Part shown: positions 9,401 to 16,544 of the stretch, one piece after another | Layout of the letters: each line of letters opens with the position of its first letter | Numbering within the stretch: the first letter of the stretch is position 1 | Assembly (NCBI GenBank): GCA_023436715.1 | Contig: JAEZIJ010000046.1 | Span: 1-37,897 of the forward strand | DNA length: 37,897 bases | Source of the DNA: Acidobacteriota bacterium | GTDB lineage: Bacteria; Acidobacteriota; Terriglobia; Bryobacterales; Bryobacteraceae | Direction of reading: 5' to 3' | Program-made: the position numbers and the translations under genes | The notes under the pieces: model-generated | Databases searched by the model: none | Told to the model about the DNA's origin: nothing | The model's input: the letters and a program-made list of their open reading frames with translations, nothing else

Positions 9401-9567
9401 CGATGGCGCGCGCCGTTATCGGAGGACTGATCACTTCGACGCTGCTGACGCTGCTGGTGGTGCCGGTGGTGTACACGTTCCTCGACGACATCGGCACCGG
9501 CTTCGCGCGCTGGTGGCATCGCAAGACGCCGGCCGAGCGCCGCGCCATGGCCCAGGTGGCGGATTAG
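6454..9567 (+). CDS. RND-family multidrug efflux pump, inner-membrane subunit (HAE1/AcrB type)
   Basis: A proton-driven trimeric exporter, 1037 residues, the normal length for the AcrB/HAE1 family. Twelve transmembrane segments in two repeats each carry a large periplasmic loop. The proton relay is visible as D400-D401 in LLIDDAIVVREN (TM4) and K922 in GLVTKNAILLVDFAN (TM10), equivalent to D407/D408 and K940 of AcrB. Other family marks are the N terminus MFLSDLSIKQPVLATML, YPGASPVTVEREVTKRIEEA and FMGGIIGRFFYQFG. ATG follows the adaptor stop by 1 nt. The stop is only 5 bp from the stop of the converging gene, with no clear terminator. Substrates may be drugs, solvents or lipids; the hydrophobic-amine/drug type is favoured over the metal (CusA) type because CusA-specific Met residues are not apparent. 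Confidence 0.95.
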   Translation: MFLSDLSIKQPVLATMLAVSLVALGVFSYRELSIDLMPNVEIPVLTIQTIYPGASPVTVEREVTKRIEEAVNTISGVRHVSSTTTEGLSVVVAEFRLGTKIETAQQDAQAKINAIRSQFPADMKEPIIQRIDFNAMPVVSLAVESKTADIKTLSSLAEKVIKKRLETVPGVGQVNLVGLARREIQILVDREKLRAYGLTYAHVSGALRRENMDLPAGKLEQGEREPLVRVTGKFRSVDGFQNLIVAVRNGRPIFLPEVARVVDGIEERRSAALVDDRPGLSLDIVKQSGANTVEVADGVDKAVALLNQELPGHIRLRSVVDRSIFIRESVEDVKTTLVVGGLLTVMIVFLFLNSWRSTVITGLALPVSVISTFMVMRALGFTLNILTLMGLSLAIGLLIDDAIVVRENIVRHMHAGADHFTAAREATAEIGLAVMATTFTIIAVFVPVAFMGGIIGRFFYQFGITVGFAVLVSLYVSFTLDPMLSSRWYDPAADPAAPRSWFGRGLGKLNDQVDRLRGVVGGALGWSLSHRWAIVAIAAVAIFSSFSLFGRLGSAFMPQADPGQFQVSYKANPSISLDRSMEIARQLVAEIRVNPGVAYTYTTIGGTGGQPINEGAIFVRLKDRKLRPHYIQIKAEMRERLKRFRAVRTAVVEADQMEAESRPVQLVLRGQDLARMGPLSQQLMREVQAVPGSTDVDTSEEDPRPEVKVEIDRKAAGDLGLDLGTVASTVRGLVAGEVVSQFEDPDGDSYDVRLRIDPSQRSNRADLLGLDLPGRAGTLIPLRQLAGIDMGTAPSKIRHRDLMREIRISANTQGRSLGEVVNDIKLRLANVPMPAGYSVGFTGEYEDMRESFGYVSQSLVLAILLIYAILASQFRSFLQPLAIMLSLPLSLVGVAGMLYLVKDTMNMMSMIGLILLMGLVTKNAILLVDFANVQRREGASRRDALIEAARVRLRPIIMTTLAMIFGMLPLAFEWGSGAEFRAPMARAVIGGLITSTLLTLLVVPVVYTFLDDIGTGFARWWHRKTPAERRAMAQVAD

Positions 9568-9572
9568 CGGAG

Positions 9573-10088
9573 TTATCCGGAGATCCGGCGCAGTACTTCC
9601 GATTCCCGTGCGGCGGGAATCTTCCCCTCCCAGACGGAGCGGACGACGCCTTTGCGGTCCAGAAGGATGAGGGTTGGCGTGCCTGACACGTTCAGCGCGC
9701 CCAGATTTGCGCGGCGGACATCTTCGATCGGCAGGCTGATACTGTCGAGGTATTTTCTGGCCGCGCCGGGTTCGTGCGGCGTGACGGCAAGGACGTGAGC
9801 CTTGCCCGAATTCGCGGCGGCGCGCATCAGGTTTCGATAGAAACCGGCGCTGCTGGTGCAATAAGGGCAGCCGGCCTTGAGTACGAGCACAACCGTCTTG
9901 TCGTGACTCGACCAGTTCACGCCGGGGAGGTCCAGTTTCGTTCCGAGCTTGATGGTGGTCTGTTCCTGGCCCCGGCCAAACAGATCCGGGCGAAACCAGC
10001 GGACTGCAAGCAAAACGCCGCACAGCACAATGACCAGATTGGCGGCGACCTCGAGCTTTCTGTTGAATCCGGGACTAAAGAGCTTCAT
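9573..10088 (-). CDS. Membrane-anchored thioredoxin-like protein (TlpA/AhpC-TSA type) with CPYC
   Basis: 171 residues: an N-terminal membrane anchor (about 14-31) and a periplasmic thioredoxin fold. The active site is C74-P-Y-C77 (VLKAGCPYCTSS), a dipeptide more usual in glutaredoxins. The cis-proline loop is GTPTL (T137-P138), then ILLDRKGVVRSVWEG. It is likely a thiol-disulfide reductase or oxidase acting outside the cytoplasm. It follows the 13-cysteine gene on the same strand, separated by 48 bp that contain a strong hairpin, so a redox partnership is plausible but inferred. No Shine-Dalgarno sequence is evident before the ATG. It converges with the RND pump gene with a 5-bp gap. Confidence 0.85.
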   Translation of the reverse strand: MKLFSPGFNRKLEVAANLVIVLCGVLLAVRWFRPDLFGRGQEQTTIKLGTKLDLPGVNWSSHDKTVVLVLKAGCPYCTSSAGFYRNLMRAAANSGKAHVLAVTPHEPGAARKYLDSISLPIEDVRRANLGALNVSGTPTLILLDRKGVVRSVWEGKIPAARESEVLRRISG

Positions 10089-10104
10089 GTGAGCCGATGA
10101 GAGA

Positions 10105-10126
10105 GGGGTGCCGGGGACGGCACCCC
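10105..10126 (-). other. Intergenic hairpin between the Cys-rich gene and the thioredoxin-like gene
   Basis: A perfect 9-bp stem, GGGGTGCCG with CGGCACCCC around a 4-nt loop, lies in the 48-bp gap. There is no U run on the minus strand, so it is not a classical terminator. It could protect or process the mRNA, or weaken expression of the downstream gene. The function is inferred. Confidence 0.55.
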
Positions 10127-10136
10127 CCGTGCCGCT

Positions 10137-10427
10137 TTATTTGCAGTTGCTTTTACATTCGCATTCGCACTCTTGCTTCTCCTGCTTGCAGGACTGCACG
10201 CAGTCCACGAAGCCTTCTGTCACCTCTTTCAGGCACTCGTTCTTCTCCTGCCCGGAGAGGTGCTGGCAGCGCTCCATCAGATCCTTCTTCACGTCTACGC
10301 AGCACTCGTGGCATTCCTTCTTGTTGCACTCGAACTTGCATTTGTGGAAGTTGTCCATCGGCCAGCCGAACACGGTCGCTCCAAGCAGCCCGGCTGCAAA
10401 GGTCACTCTGAGCAGTGTCTTCTTCAT
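10137..10427 (-). CDS. Small secreted 13-cysteine protein, unrecognised
   Basis: 96 residues with a signal peptide (MKKTLLRVTFAAGLLGATVFG). The mature part, about 75 residues, contains 13 cysteines and is rich in Lys and Glu. Cysteines come as C-x3-C-x4-C-x2-CC, then single Cys every 9-10 residues, and finish with an ECECEC run and a last Cys two residues from the end. I recognise no family. The pattern could fit a disulfide-knotted exported protein or a metal-binding protein; the odd Cys number favours intermolecular bonding or metal binding, but this is inference. AAGGAT precedes the start. Downstream on the same strand is a thioredoxin-like protein. Confidence 0.75.
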   Translation of the reverse strand: MKKTLLRVTFAAGLLGATVFGWPMDNFHKCKFECNKKECHECCVDVKKDLMERCQHLSGQEKNECLKEVTEGFVDCVQSCKQEKQECECECKSNCK

Positions 10428-10541
10428 AGCAATCCGATCCTTTCGAGGAAGTTGTTGTACCCAGTCTTGCCGCGTGTTCGTCGCGCGGCCCAGAGGCGCC
10501 TCCGTGGAAATCGGTTCTCCGCGGGAGCGAGTTCTAGGACA

Positions 10542-10569
10542 ATAATATCCGATTGCTAAGAATTGTAAA
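10542..10569 (-). promoter_or_regulatory. Probable promoter of the Cys-rich gene
   Basis: Read on the minus strand, TTTACA (10569-10564) is followed by a 16-bp spacer and TATTAT (10547-10542), in a locally AT-rich patch. It would give a leader of roughly 110 nt before the ATG at 10427. Confidence 0.5.
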
Positions 10570-10667
10570 GCAGCATTATTCCGGAATACGAAAGAATACC
10601 CGGACTTTAATTGTCCGCTTCCGTTTACTCGTAAATAGGAACGCCAGGCCAGTGCGTCAATCGAAAT

Positions 10668-11864
10668 TCAGGCGGCGCTCTTCAGAATTTCCCCGATTCG
10701 CCTCGCGACCACCTGTGCATCGCCCGGTTGCATCATCCAGACGCCGACGACGATTTCTTCCCTGGAACCGGGCACGACTTCGATTGACGGCGAGCCCTCG
10801 CGCAGCTTCTTCGCAACTTCGGGCACGGCAATCTTGATCGCAGCGGTGTCCCAGCGGATTTTCAGGTGCGGCACTTGATTGGCGATCTGCGGGATCCAGA
10901 CCTCGGTAGTCACGCCGCGGATCGGCTTGACCGCATCGTCGATCAGCTTGATGCGCTTTTCCCACTCCCGCCAGTCTGCCTGGTGGTCGCGTTTCAAGTA
11001 GGTTTCCACGGCCGCGAGCATCGCGAGAATCTCTTCCTTGTTCACTTTGTGGCCGCGCGCGATGGTGTCGCTGTTGGGGGATGTGTTCATCTTCGCCGCC
11101 TGGATGAGGTCCTTGCGTCCGAGGAGCAGGCCGGCGCTCTGCGGGCCCCGTAGCCCCTTGCCGCCCGAGAAGGCCACCAGGTCATATCCGAGTTTGGTGT
11201 ACTTGGACAGGTTCTCTACGGGCGGAACATCGGCGGCGGCGTCATTGAGGGTCGGGATGCCAAGTTTCTTTCCCAATTCGGCAAACTCGGCCACCTTGAT
11301 TTTTCCCACCGGGTCATTGGCGTTGAAGAACAGCATCATCGCGGTCTGCGGACCGGCGGCGCGCTCCAGTTCCTCGCGGGTTTCCACCTCGACGAACCGG
11401 ATTCCGCAGGCCCGCACGGCATGGTCGTAACCGTAGCGGTGGGACTTCTGAACGATGACCTCGTTCTTCATCCCGGTAGTGTCCGGGAGCCGGCGGATGA
11501 AGCTCCGGTTGTCGCCGGTAATACAGGCGGCGGTGCCGACCGTGAGAGCCGAGGCGGCGCCCGACGTGACCATGGCCGCTTCGCAGCCGATTAAGGACGA
11601 GAGCCGCCGCCCGACCGCGTCCTGCAACTCATCAAGATGCACATACTGCTGAGCGGCCGACTGCCACGCCTGGATCACCTCAGGCGGCATCAGCGAGGCC
11701 GTGAACATGGTGTAGGTGCCCGCCGCATTGATGAACGGGCGGACGCCGAGTTCTTTCAAGAGGTCGCGTTGGGCCGGAGCGGCCAGGGCCGCGCCACCCG
11801 AAAACAGCCCCCCGAGCAGCGGAAGGCTGGACAGAGAATTGAGGAAATTCCGCCTGTGGAACAT
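10668..11864 (-). CDS. Exported SelA/DgaE-like fold-type I PLP enzyme
   Basis: 398 residues. A twin-arginine signal (MFHRRNFLNSLSSLPLLGG, ending near AALA) precedes a complete fold-type I PLP domain of the group containing L-seryl-tRNA(Sec) selenium transferase and D-glucosaminate-6-phosphate ammonia-lyase. Visible marks are the VRPFINAAGTYTMFTASLMP start, TSGAASALTVG (100-110) for phosphate binding, D208 in TLNDAAAD for the pyridine nitrogen, and the probable aldimine lysine K236 in FSGGKGLRGPQSAG. True SelA is cytosolic and longer, so this is not SelA. A lyase or transferase acting on an amino acid in the periplasm is the likely role. PLP proteins folded in the cytoplasm fit Tat export. It stands alone, with a repeat block starting 15 bp upstream of its ATG. 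Confidence 0.8.
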   Translation of the reverse strand: MFHRRNFLNSLSSLPLLGGLFSGGAALAAPAQRDLLKELGVRPFINAAGTYTMFTASLMPPEVIQAWQSAAQQYVHLDELQDAVGRRLSSLIGCEAAMVTSGAASALTVGTAACITGDNRSFIRRLPDTTGMKNEVIVQKSHRYGYDHAVRACGIRFVEVETREELERAAGPQTAMMLFFNANDPVGKIKVAEFAELGKKLGIPTLNDAAADVPPVENLSKYTKLGYDLVAFSGGKGLRGPQSAGLLLGRKDLIQAAKMNTSPNSDTIARGHKVNKEEILAMLAAVETYLKRDHQADWREWEKRIKLIDDAVKPIRGVTTEVWIPQIANQVPHLKIRWDTAAIKIAVPEVAKKLREGSPSIEVVPGSREEIVVGVWMMQPGDAQVVARRIGEILKSAA

Positions 11865-11878
11865 GGGAACAGTCTACA

Positions 11879-11914
11879 CCCGCATGGACCGGAATCGTAT
11901 CAGGGCACGGCTTC
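11879..11914. repeat. 36-bp direct repeat, copy 1
   Basis: Identical to 11950-11985 (offset 71 bp). It runs from CCCGCATGGACC to the CACGGCTTC end. It lies 15 bp before the start codon of the SelA-like gene and lacks the inverted half that copy 2 has. Confidence 0.9.
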
Positions 11915-11949
11915 CCGGCCAACTCGAACGGCCCGCCCTCGTCGTCCAC

Positions 11950-12002
11950 CCCGCATGGACCGGAATCGTATCAGGGCACGGCTTCAGCCGTGCCCTGATA
12001 CG
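11950..12002. repeat. Direct repeat copy 2 extended into a perfect 17-bp-stem hairpin
   Basis: Positions 11950-11985 repeat copy 1. The part from 11967 (CGTATCAGGGCACGGCT) pairs exactly with 11986-12002 (AGCCGTGCCCTGATACG) around a 2-nt centre. It looks like a REP/BIME-type palindromic element. It could also act as a transcription barrier downstream of the vWA gene. Confidence 0.85.
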
Positions 12003-12038
12003 GGTCGTCAGAACCCGCAAGGTACACGGTTTTCGTAG

Positions 12039-12058
12039 GGGCGACGCATGCGTCGCCC
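12039..12058. repeat. Perfect 20-bp palindrome, REP-like
   Basis: GGGCGACGCA and TGCGTCGCCC form an exact palindrome, preceded by GTAG. It lies 16 bp after the stop of the double-vWA gene and is unrelated in sequence to the neighbouring 11.9-12.0 kb repeats. Similar short GC palindromes occur in many copies in some bacterial genomes; copy number here is unknown. Confidence 0.7.
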
Positions 12059-12074
12059 GTGGGCGGCCCGACCA

Positions 12075-14588
12075 CTACACGGAAGCGTGCCGGCGGCGGC
12101 GCAACCTGAGCAGGCGCTCGGCAACGCCTTTCCATTTGCGCAAAATCAGCTCGAAGAGATTCAGCAGGAGCGCAAGGACGATCAGCGCGGGCCACAGGCG
12201 CATGGTGGAGGCGACGGTCCGGCCGCCGGCGTCGAAGACCTGGTCCGGAGCGGGGTTGAAACGGCCTCCGGTGAACTCGGATATGCGCTTCAGCAATTGC
12301 TCGTTCGAGCCGTACTCCGTGAGTTCCTCTTCCTGCCGGTAGAAGCCGACCTCGGGAAACGCGCGCGACTCGACCAGCGGGCGGACGCGGAACAGTCCCT
12401 TCCGGCGGTCGATTCGCGCGCGGCCGCGGTAAGTTCCATTGGCTATCTTCTCGACCTTCATAGGCCGCTGGAATCCCTGCGGACCCATGACGAAGATGTC
12501 GGGGACCTTTTGAGGCTCGGGTATGTGGCGGCCCAGACGGTAGTCGGCCACGAGTTCGTCGTTGGCGCTGTTGTAGGAAACAGTCGATTCGCCCGACTGA
12601 GCGTGCGGAAGCAAATCGCGGAAGATGTTCTCCCACAGGCGGTCGAAGCCCGGCCAGGACACCCAGTGCCTGGCCCACCGGCTCTTGGCATCGGAAGTGA
12701 ACACTTCGGCGCGCCCGAGTCCGTACTGCCAGCGCACCAGCAGCGGATCGCGGGGATCGGCGTTCAAGATGACATCCGCCGTGGGCTTCGACTGATAACG
12801 GACGTAGCCGAGCAGCGGGGGAGCCGATTCGATTCCCACTCCGTCCAGGACCTCGACATTCTTCACGATCTCCGGCTTGATGTTGCGTTCTATGGCGGTC
12901 GAGCCGGTGTGCTCCTGCACATCCCGCAGCAGGATCTGCTCAAGGCCCGCGGGGTCGCTCAGAAAATAAGACTTGCCCCTCGCGGAGTTGGCCACTTTTT
13001 CGAGATACGCGCGGTTGACGTCCTGACCCAGGCCGACGGTGGAGATAGTGACCTGCCGCTGAGCGGCCTCGCGGGCGAGGGTCATGCTGTCGCCCTCTTC
13101 GGAAATACCATCGGTAAGCAGGACGATGTGCTTGTAGATGGCGCGGACGTTGAGAATGCGGCGGTAGGCCTCGGTCAGCGCGGGCGCGATCTGGGTGCCG
13201 CCATCCGGCGTGATACCGGAGATGACGCGCCTGATCAGCGTCTTCTCCTCGGCCCTGCGAATCGGCACCGCCCAGTGGAAGGAGTTGTCGAAAATCAGCA
13301 CGCCCACCTGGTCAATCGGCCGCAGGTTCTCCACCACGCCGATGGCCGCCAGGCGGGCCAAGTCCATCTTCTTGCCTTCCATGGAAGACGACTTGTCCAG
13401 GATCAGAACGACACAGGTGCCCTCGGGATTGCGCGGGGGCGCGATTTTGGCGGGGAGGGCGCGCTCAAGCGGGTCTTCGGGGGCGCCTTTCTTATCCACA
13501 TAAACGTTGCGTTCGCCGCCGACGACGAGCAATCCTCCACCCTGCTTGACGAACTCTTCGATCTCCGCCTTCCGCGATGCCGTTACGCCCTCGATGTTCC
13601 AGTTGTTGAGAGCGAGGATCTGGTAATCGGAGAGATTTGGCGGGATGTCTTCGGCGCGGGCAATGTCGAACTGCCCGGCCTCGAGCGTCCGGAAAATGTG
13701 GACCTCGGTGCCGGGCGGATCCTGGGAGACATAAAGCACGCGGGGCCGCTTGAGCGTGAGCGCCTGCGCAAACCGTACCTCACCCAGGTCCGGAGCGGAG
13801 ATGGTGCCCGCGAGGTCCACAGCGCCCGGCGTGCTCAAGCTTGCATGCACCCGCAATTGATTGGTGCCGGGTTCCAGCGAGACCTGGTTGGAGCCGAGGA
13901 CCTTCTGGTCGGCGGACATCGTGACTACTGCCCGCGCGCGCCTCGGCGAGACAACCGTGACGTCGATCGGGAAATGCTCGCCGGTGAACGCCTGTGCGGG
14001 AAGCGTTACCGACTCGAGCCTCAAATCGGGTTTCGGTCTTCCCGCGAGGAGATAGGTGTCAATCGGCACGCCCAACTGCCGTGCCTGCCATGCGGCGCGG
14101 GTCACGCTCCCGAGGTTCTCGTGGCCGTCGCTCATCAGCACGAGGCGCGGCACGCGATTTGCCGGAAGCGCGGCGATGCCGTCCCTCAGGGCCGCTTCGA
14201 TATCCGTGCCGCGGCCTGCCGGCCCCGCCGTGTAACCGAGGTTCCAACCCTTGTCGCGTTCTGCGGGGTCCACTCGCCGCGTGGATTCCGCGAACGGCAT
14301 CACCTGCGACCAGTTGCGGCCGCGTGCGTTCTCGAAACGGCCCGCAAGTGCCGATTCCAGCTTGAGGTCCTGCGGCGAGACACTCGACGACGTGTCCGCC
14401 AGGATTCCGACGGCGACCTTGGATTCGAAGACGGCGAGTTGCGGCTCGGCGAGCGCCAGCAGCACGGCGGCAATTGCGAGCGCCTTCAGCACGAGCGCGC
14501 CCCGCCGGCTGGCCCTCGGCCAGGAGAGAGCGGCCCGCACCAGTGGAGCCAGCGCCAGCAGGACGACAAAGGGGCGCTCGAACGTCAT
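12075..14588 (-). CDS. Membrane protein with two vWA domains and a GATase-like segment
   Basis: 837 residues. N-terminal membrane segments (about 8-50) are followed by a first vWA-like domain with D65-T-S-S-S, a Bat-type beta-sandwich region, a GATase1-like stretch (IEEFVKQGGGLLVVGGE), and a second, well-preserved vWA domain. The MIDAS of the latter is visible: D398-K-S-S-S, the GGT loop and D493 in LLTDGIS. A C-terminal membrane helix (STMRLWPALIVLALLLNLFE) ends in a basic tail. Such proteins stand beside MoxR ATPases and DUF58 proteins and are thought to assist metal-dependent assembly or envelope stress responses. ATG at 14588 overlaps the preceding stop (ATGA), which decides the start; a longer upstream frame would read through the neighbour. 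It is last in the cluster. Confidence 0.88.
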   Translation of the reverse strand: MTFERPFVVLLALAPLVRAALSWPRASRRGALVLKALAIAAVLLALAEPQLAVFESKVAVGILADTSSSVSPQDLKLESALAGRFENARGRNWSQVMPFAESTRRVDPAERDKGWNLGYTAGPAGRGTDIEAALRDGIAALPANRVPRLVLMSDGHENLGSVTRAAWQARQLGVPIDTYLLAGRPKPDLRLESVTLPAQAFTGEHFPIDVTVVSPRRARAVVTMSADQKVLGSNQVSLEPGTNQLRVHASLSTPGAVDLAGTISAPDLGEVRFAQALTLKRPRVLYVSQDPPGTEVHIFRTLEAGQFDIARAEDIPPNLSDYQILALNNWNIEGVTASRKAEIEEFVKQGGGLLVVGGERNVYVDKKGAPEDPLERALPAKIAPPRNPEGTCVVLILDKSSSMEGKKMDLARLAAIGVVENLRPIDQVGVLIFDNSFHWAVPIRRAEEKTLIRRVISGITPDGGTQIAPALTEAYRRILNVRAIYKHIVLLTDGISEEGDSMTLAREAAQRQVTISTVGLGQDVNRAYLEKVANSARGKSYFLSDPAGLEQILLRDVQEHTGSTAIERNIKPEIVKNVEVLDGVGIESAPPLLGYVRYQSKPTADVILNADPRDPLLVRWQYGLGRAEVFTSDAKSRWARHWVSWPGFDRLWENIFRDLLPHAQSGESTVSYNSANDELVADYRLGRHIPEPQKVPDIFVMGPQGFQRPMKVEKIANGTYRGRARIDRRKGLFRVRPLVESRAFPEVGFYRQEEELTEYGSNEQLLKRISEFTGGRFNPAPDQVFDAGGRTVASTMRLWPALIVLALLLNLFELILRKWKGVAERLLRLRRRRHASV

Positions 14589-16489
14589 CGCGCGCTCCTC
14601 GCGGCACGCATCGGCCGGCCGCCTCTCGCCCCCGCGGGCAAGCCGAACCGCCGCCTGCCGAACAGGAACCACTCCGCAAACAGGCCGATGGCGCCCGCCA
14701 GGGCCAGCCACGGCCAGAGCTCCGTGTATTCCAGGTGGGCGGGCACCGGAGCCGGAATGCCGCGCCGCGCGTCTCCCGGCGGGGTCCACTTCATCTCCGC
14801 CACCTCGGGCAGAGTGAGTGAGTAGATCAGTTCACGGTCACCCGCGGCGACACGCACCGTACCCGGCTTTGCGGTGAAGAAGCGCAGGTTCCGGCCCTGC
14901 TGCGTGAATGGCAGCGCGCTGCCGTCCTGGGCCCGCACGCTGGTTTCCGCCGCCCCGGAGTCCTGCCCGAGATCCACGTCCACCGTGCCGGCGCTCGCCG
15001 CGTTCAGCTCCCAACGATGAAAGATATCGGGAGCCATCCATCGCAGGATATTCGCGAACAGCAGCGGCGTGGCCAACTGGTAGCGCATGGGAGTGCGTAC
15101 CGGATGGAAGCCGAGCACTACGGATTTCAGCTTGCCGCCGCGCGCCACGATCACCGGACCGGCGTCCGTCTCCGCTATGGCGGTGTCCCCCTCCGAGGGC
15201 TGGAACACCTCCGTCTCCTCCAGCCGCAGATCCTTCGCGCGCAGTCCGGCCGCCAGAGGGTGGTCAGAGCGCCAACGGGCCAGCATGACGTTCTTCTCCA
15301 CCGTTCGCAGCCGCACCGGCGAGCGCTCAGGCGGCGGCTCGATCCAGATGGAATCCGCCGATGGCGGCGCCGGCGGGCTGAAGCGATCCAGTATGACGAT
15401 GTTCGCATCCTCGCTCGCCCTGAATTCAGCAGGTCTGCGAAAGACGGCGTTCACTTCCGGGTTCGCGGCCAGCACGGGGCGCAGCAAGTCCGGCTCGTCC
15501 GAGTAGACCACCACCTTCAGGAGCCGCCGGCCCGGCAGTTCCAGTACCGCGCGATCGTTGCCCGGGAAGTCGTCCGGCGGAATCAGTCGCGCCTCGATCC
15601 AGCCGGCGGTGCGCGCGCGGTATTCGAAACTGGCATTCTGTTCGGCGCCGGGCGGCAGAGTCAGTTGCCGTACACCGGCCGGGGAGCCCGCAAACGCCAG
15701 CGCAAGTGTGACCGTGCGCGGGTGCGTGCCGTAGTTATGCACGCCGGCGAGGATTTCCCAGGAGTCCGGGTCCGTTGCGGACCTTCGCAGCCCGACTTTC
15801 TTCAACCCGCAATCCTCGATCGCCTCCGGAACGGGCAACACCCTCAGGTTGGGGATACGGTACTGGGCGAGGTCGGCCGGGTTATCGGAAACGTGTCCCG
15901 GACCGATATAGACGATTTCCCCGGTGCGCCCCGCCTGAAGCCGCTGCGCCTGTCGCGCGAAGTCGAAGGCCTGGCGGAGGTTGAGCGCCGTCGAGCCCGG
16001 TTGGGATCGGTCGATGGCCTGTTCGAGCGCCTCCTTGTTGCTTTCGAATGCCGTGGCCGGGGTCGCCAGCGCGTCGGCGCGGACGAGCATCAGGCGATCG
16101 CCGGCCGGCAATGACTCGACGTAGGCTTTCGCCGTTCCGTGCGCCAGATCCATCAGAGTGCCTTTAGGGGATCGGGCGGCCATCCATGCCGAGGTGTCGA
16201 GAATCAGAACGTGATCGCGGCCGGAAGGACCGTGCGCCCCGAAGCGCAATTGCCCGAGCGCAAGCAGCAGGAGCGCGATGCTCGCCAGTTGAAGCAGAAG
16301 AGAGAGCGGCTGTTGAATCCGGCGCCGGTGCTTCACTTCGCTCACCTGCTCGGAAGCCACCCAGAACCGTAGCGTGGGTACGGTGAGGCGCCTGCGCGTG
16401 CGGTCCCAAAGGTAAAGGGCCACAACTCCGGCGGAAACCGCGCCGAAAACCGCGGCGAACTGGAGCCAGGACAGATTCAGCAGGAACAC
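14585..16489 (-). CDS. BatA-like membrane protein with degenerate vWA domain
   Basis: 634 residues. The N terminus (MFLLNLSWLQFAAVFGAVSAGVVALYLW, then LTVPTLRFW) matches the aerotolerance-regulator N-terminal domain. A second membrane segment (LSLLLQLASIALLLLALGQL) and a vWA-like domain starting HVLILDTSAWMAA (D98) follow. The MIDAS is degenerate: DTSAW has only the first Ser of DxSxS. A long beta-rich periplasmic region and a C-terminal membrane helix (LWPWLALAGAIGLFAEWFLF) complete it. GTG is the start, supported by GGAGGG 7 nt upstream. Its stop overlaps the next ATG. It is the third of four genes in the MoxR cluster. Confidence 0.86.
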   Translation of the reverse strand: MFLLNLSWLQFAAVFGAVSAGVVALYLWDRTRRRLTVPTLRFWVASEQVSEVKHRRRIQQPLSLLLQLASIALLLLALGQLRFGAHGPSGRDHVLILDTSAWMAARSPKGTLMDLAHGTAKAYVESLPAGDRLMLVRADALATPATAFESNKEALEQAIDRSQPGSTALNLRQAFDFARQAQRLQAGRTGEIVYIGPGHVSDNPADLAQYRIPNLRVLPVPEAIEDCGLKKVGLRRSATDPDSWEILAGVHNYGTHPRTVTLALAFAGSPAGVRQLTLPPGAEQNASFEYRARTAGWIEARLIPPDDFPGNDRAVLELPGRRLLKVVVYSDEPDLLRPVLAANPEVNAVFRRPAEFRASEDANIVILDRFSPPAPPSADSIWIEPPPERSPVRLRTVEKNVMLARWRSDHPLAAGLRAKDLRLEETEVFQPSEGDTAIAETDAGPVIVARGGKLKSVVLGFHPVRTPMRYQLATPLLFANILRWMAPDIFHRWELNAASAGTVDVDLGQDSGAAETSVRAQDGSALPFTQQGRNLRFFTAKPGTVRVAAGDRELIYSLTLPEVAEMKWTPPGDARRGIPAPVPAHLEYTELWPWLALAGAIGLFAEWFLFGRRRFGLPAGARGGRPMRAARSAR

Positions 16490-16544
16490 TCAGTTTCCCT
16501 CCTGCCAAACCGCTCCCTCACGGTCGCGGCTCTGAATCTGAATC

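Noticed and set aside
9568..9572. Bidirectional terminator between the RND pump and the thioredoxin-like gene
   Set aside because: The gap is 5 bp and I find no hairpin with a T tract on either side.
10137..10427. Metallothionein assignment of the 13-Cys protein
   Set aside because: Cys spacing is too long between most residues, and a signal peptide is present; no bacterial metallothionein pattern is visible.
11879..12002. CRISPR array or integron attC site
   Set aside because: Only two copies, the spacer-like segment is 35 bp, no cas or integrase gene is nearby, and the attC core sequences are missing.
12048..14825. 925-codon plus-strand frame opposite the double-vWA gene
   Set aside because: Shadow of the minus-strand gene; the minus frame has intact MIDAS motifs and overlapping operon starts.
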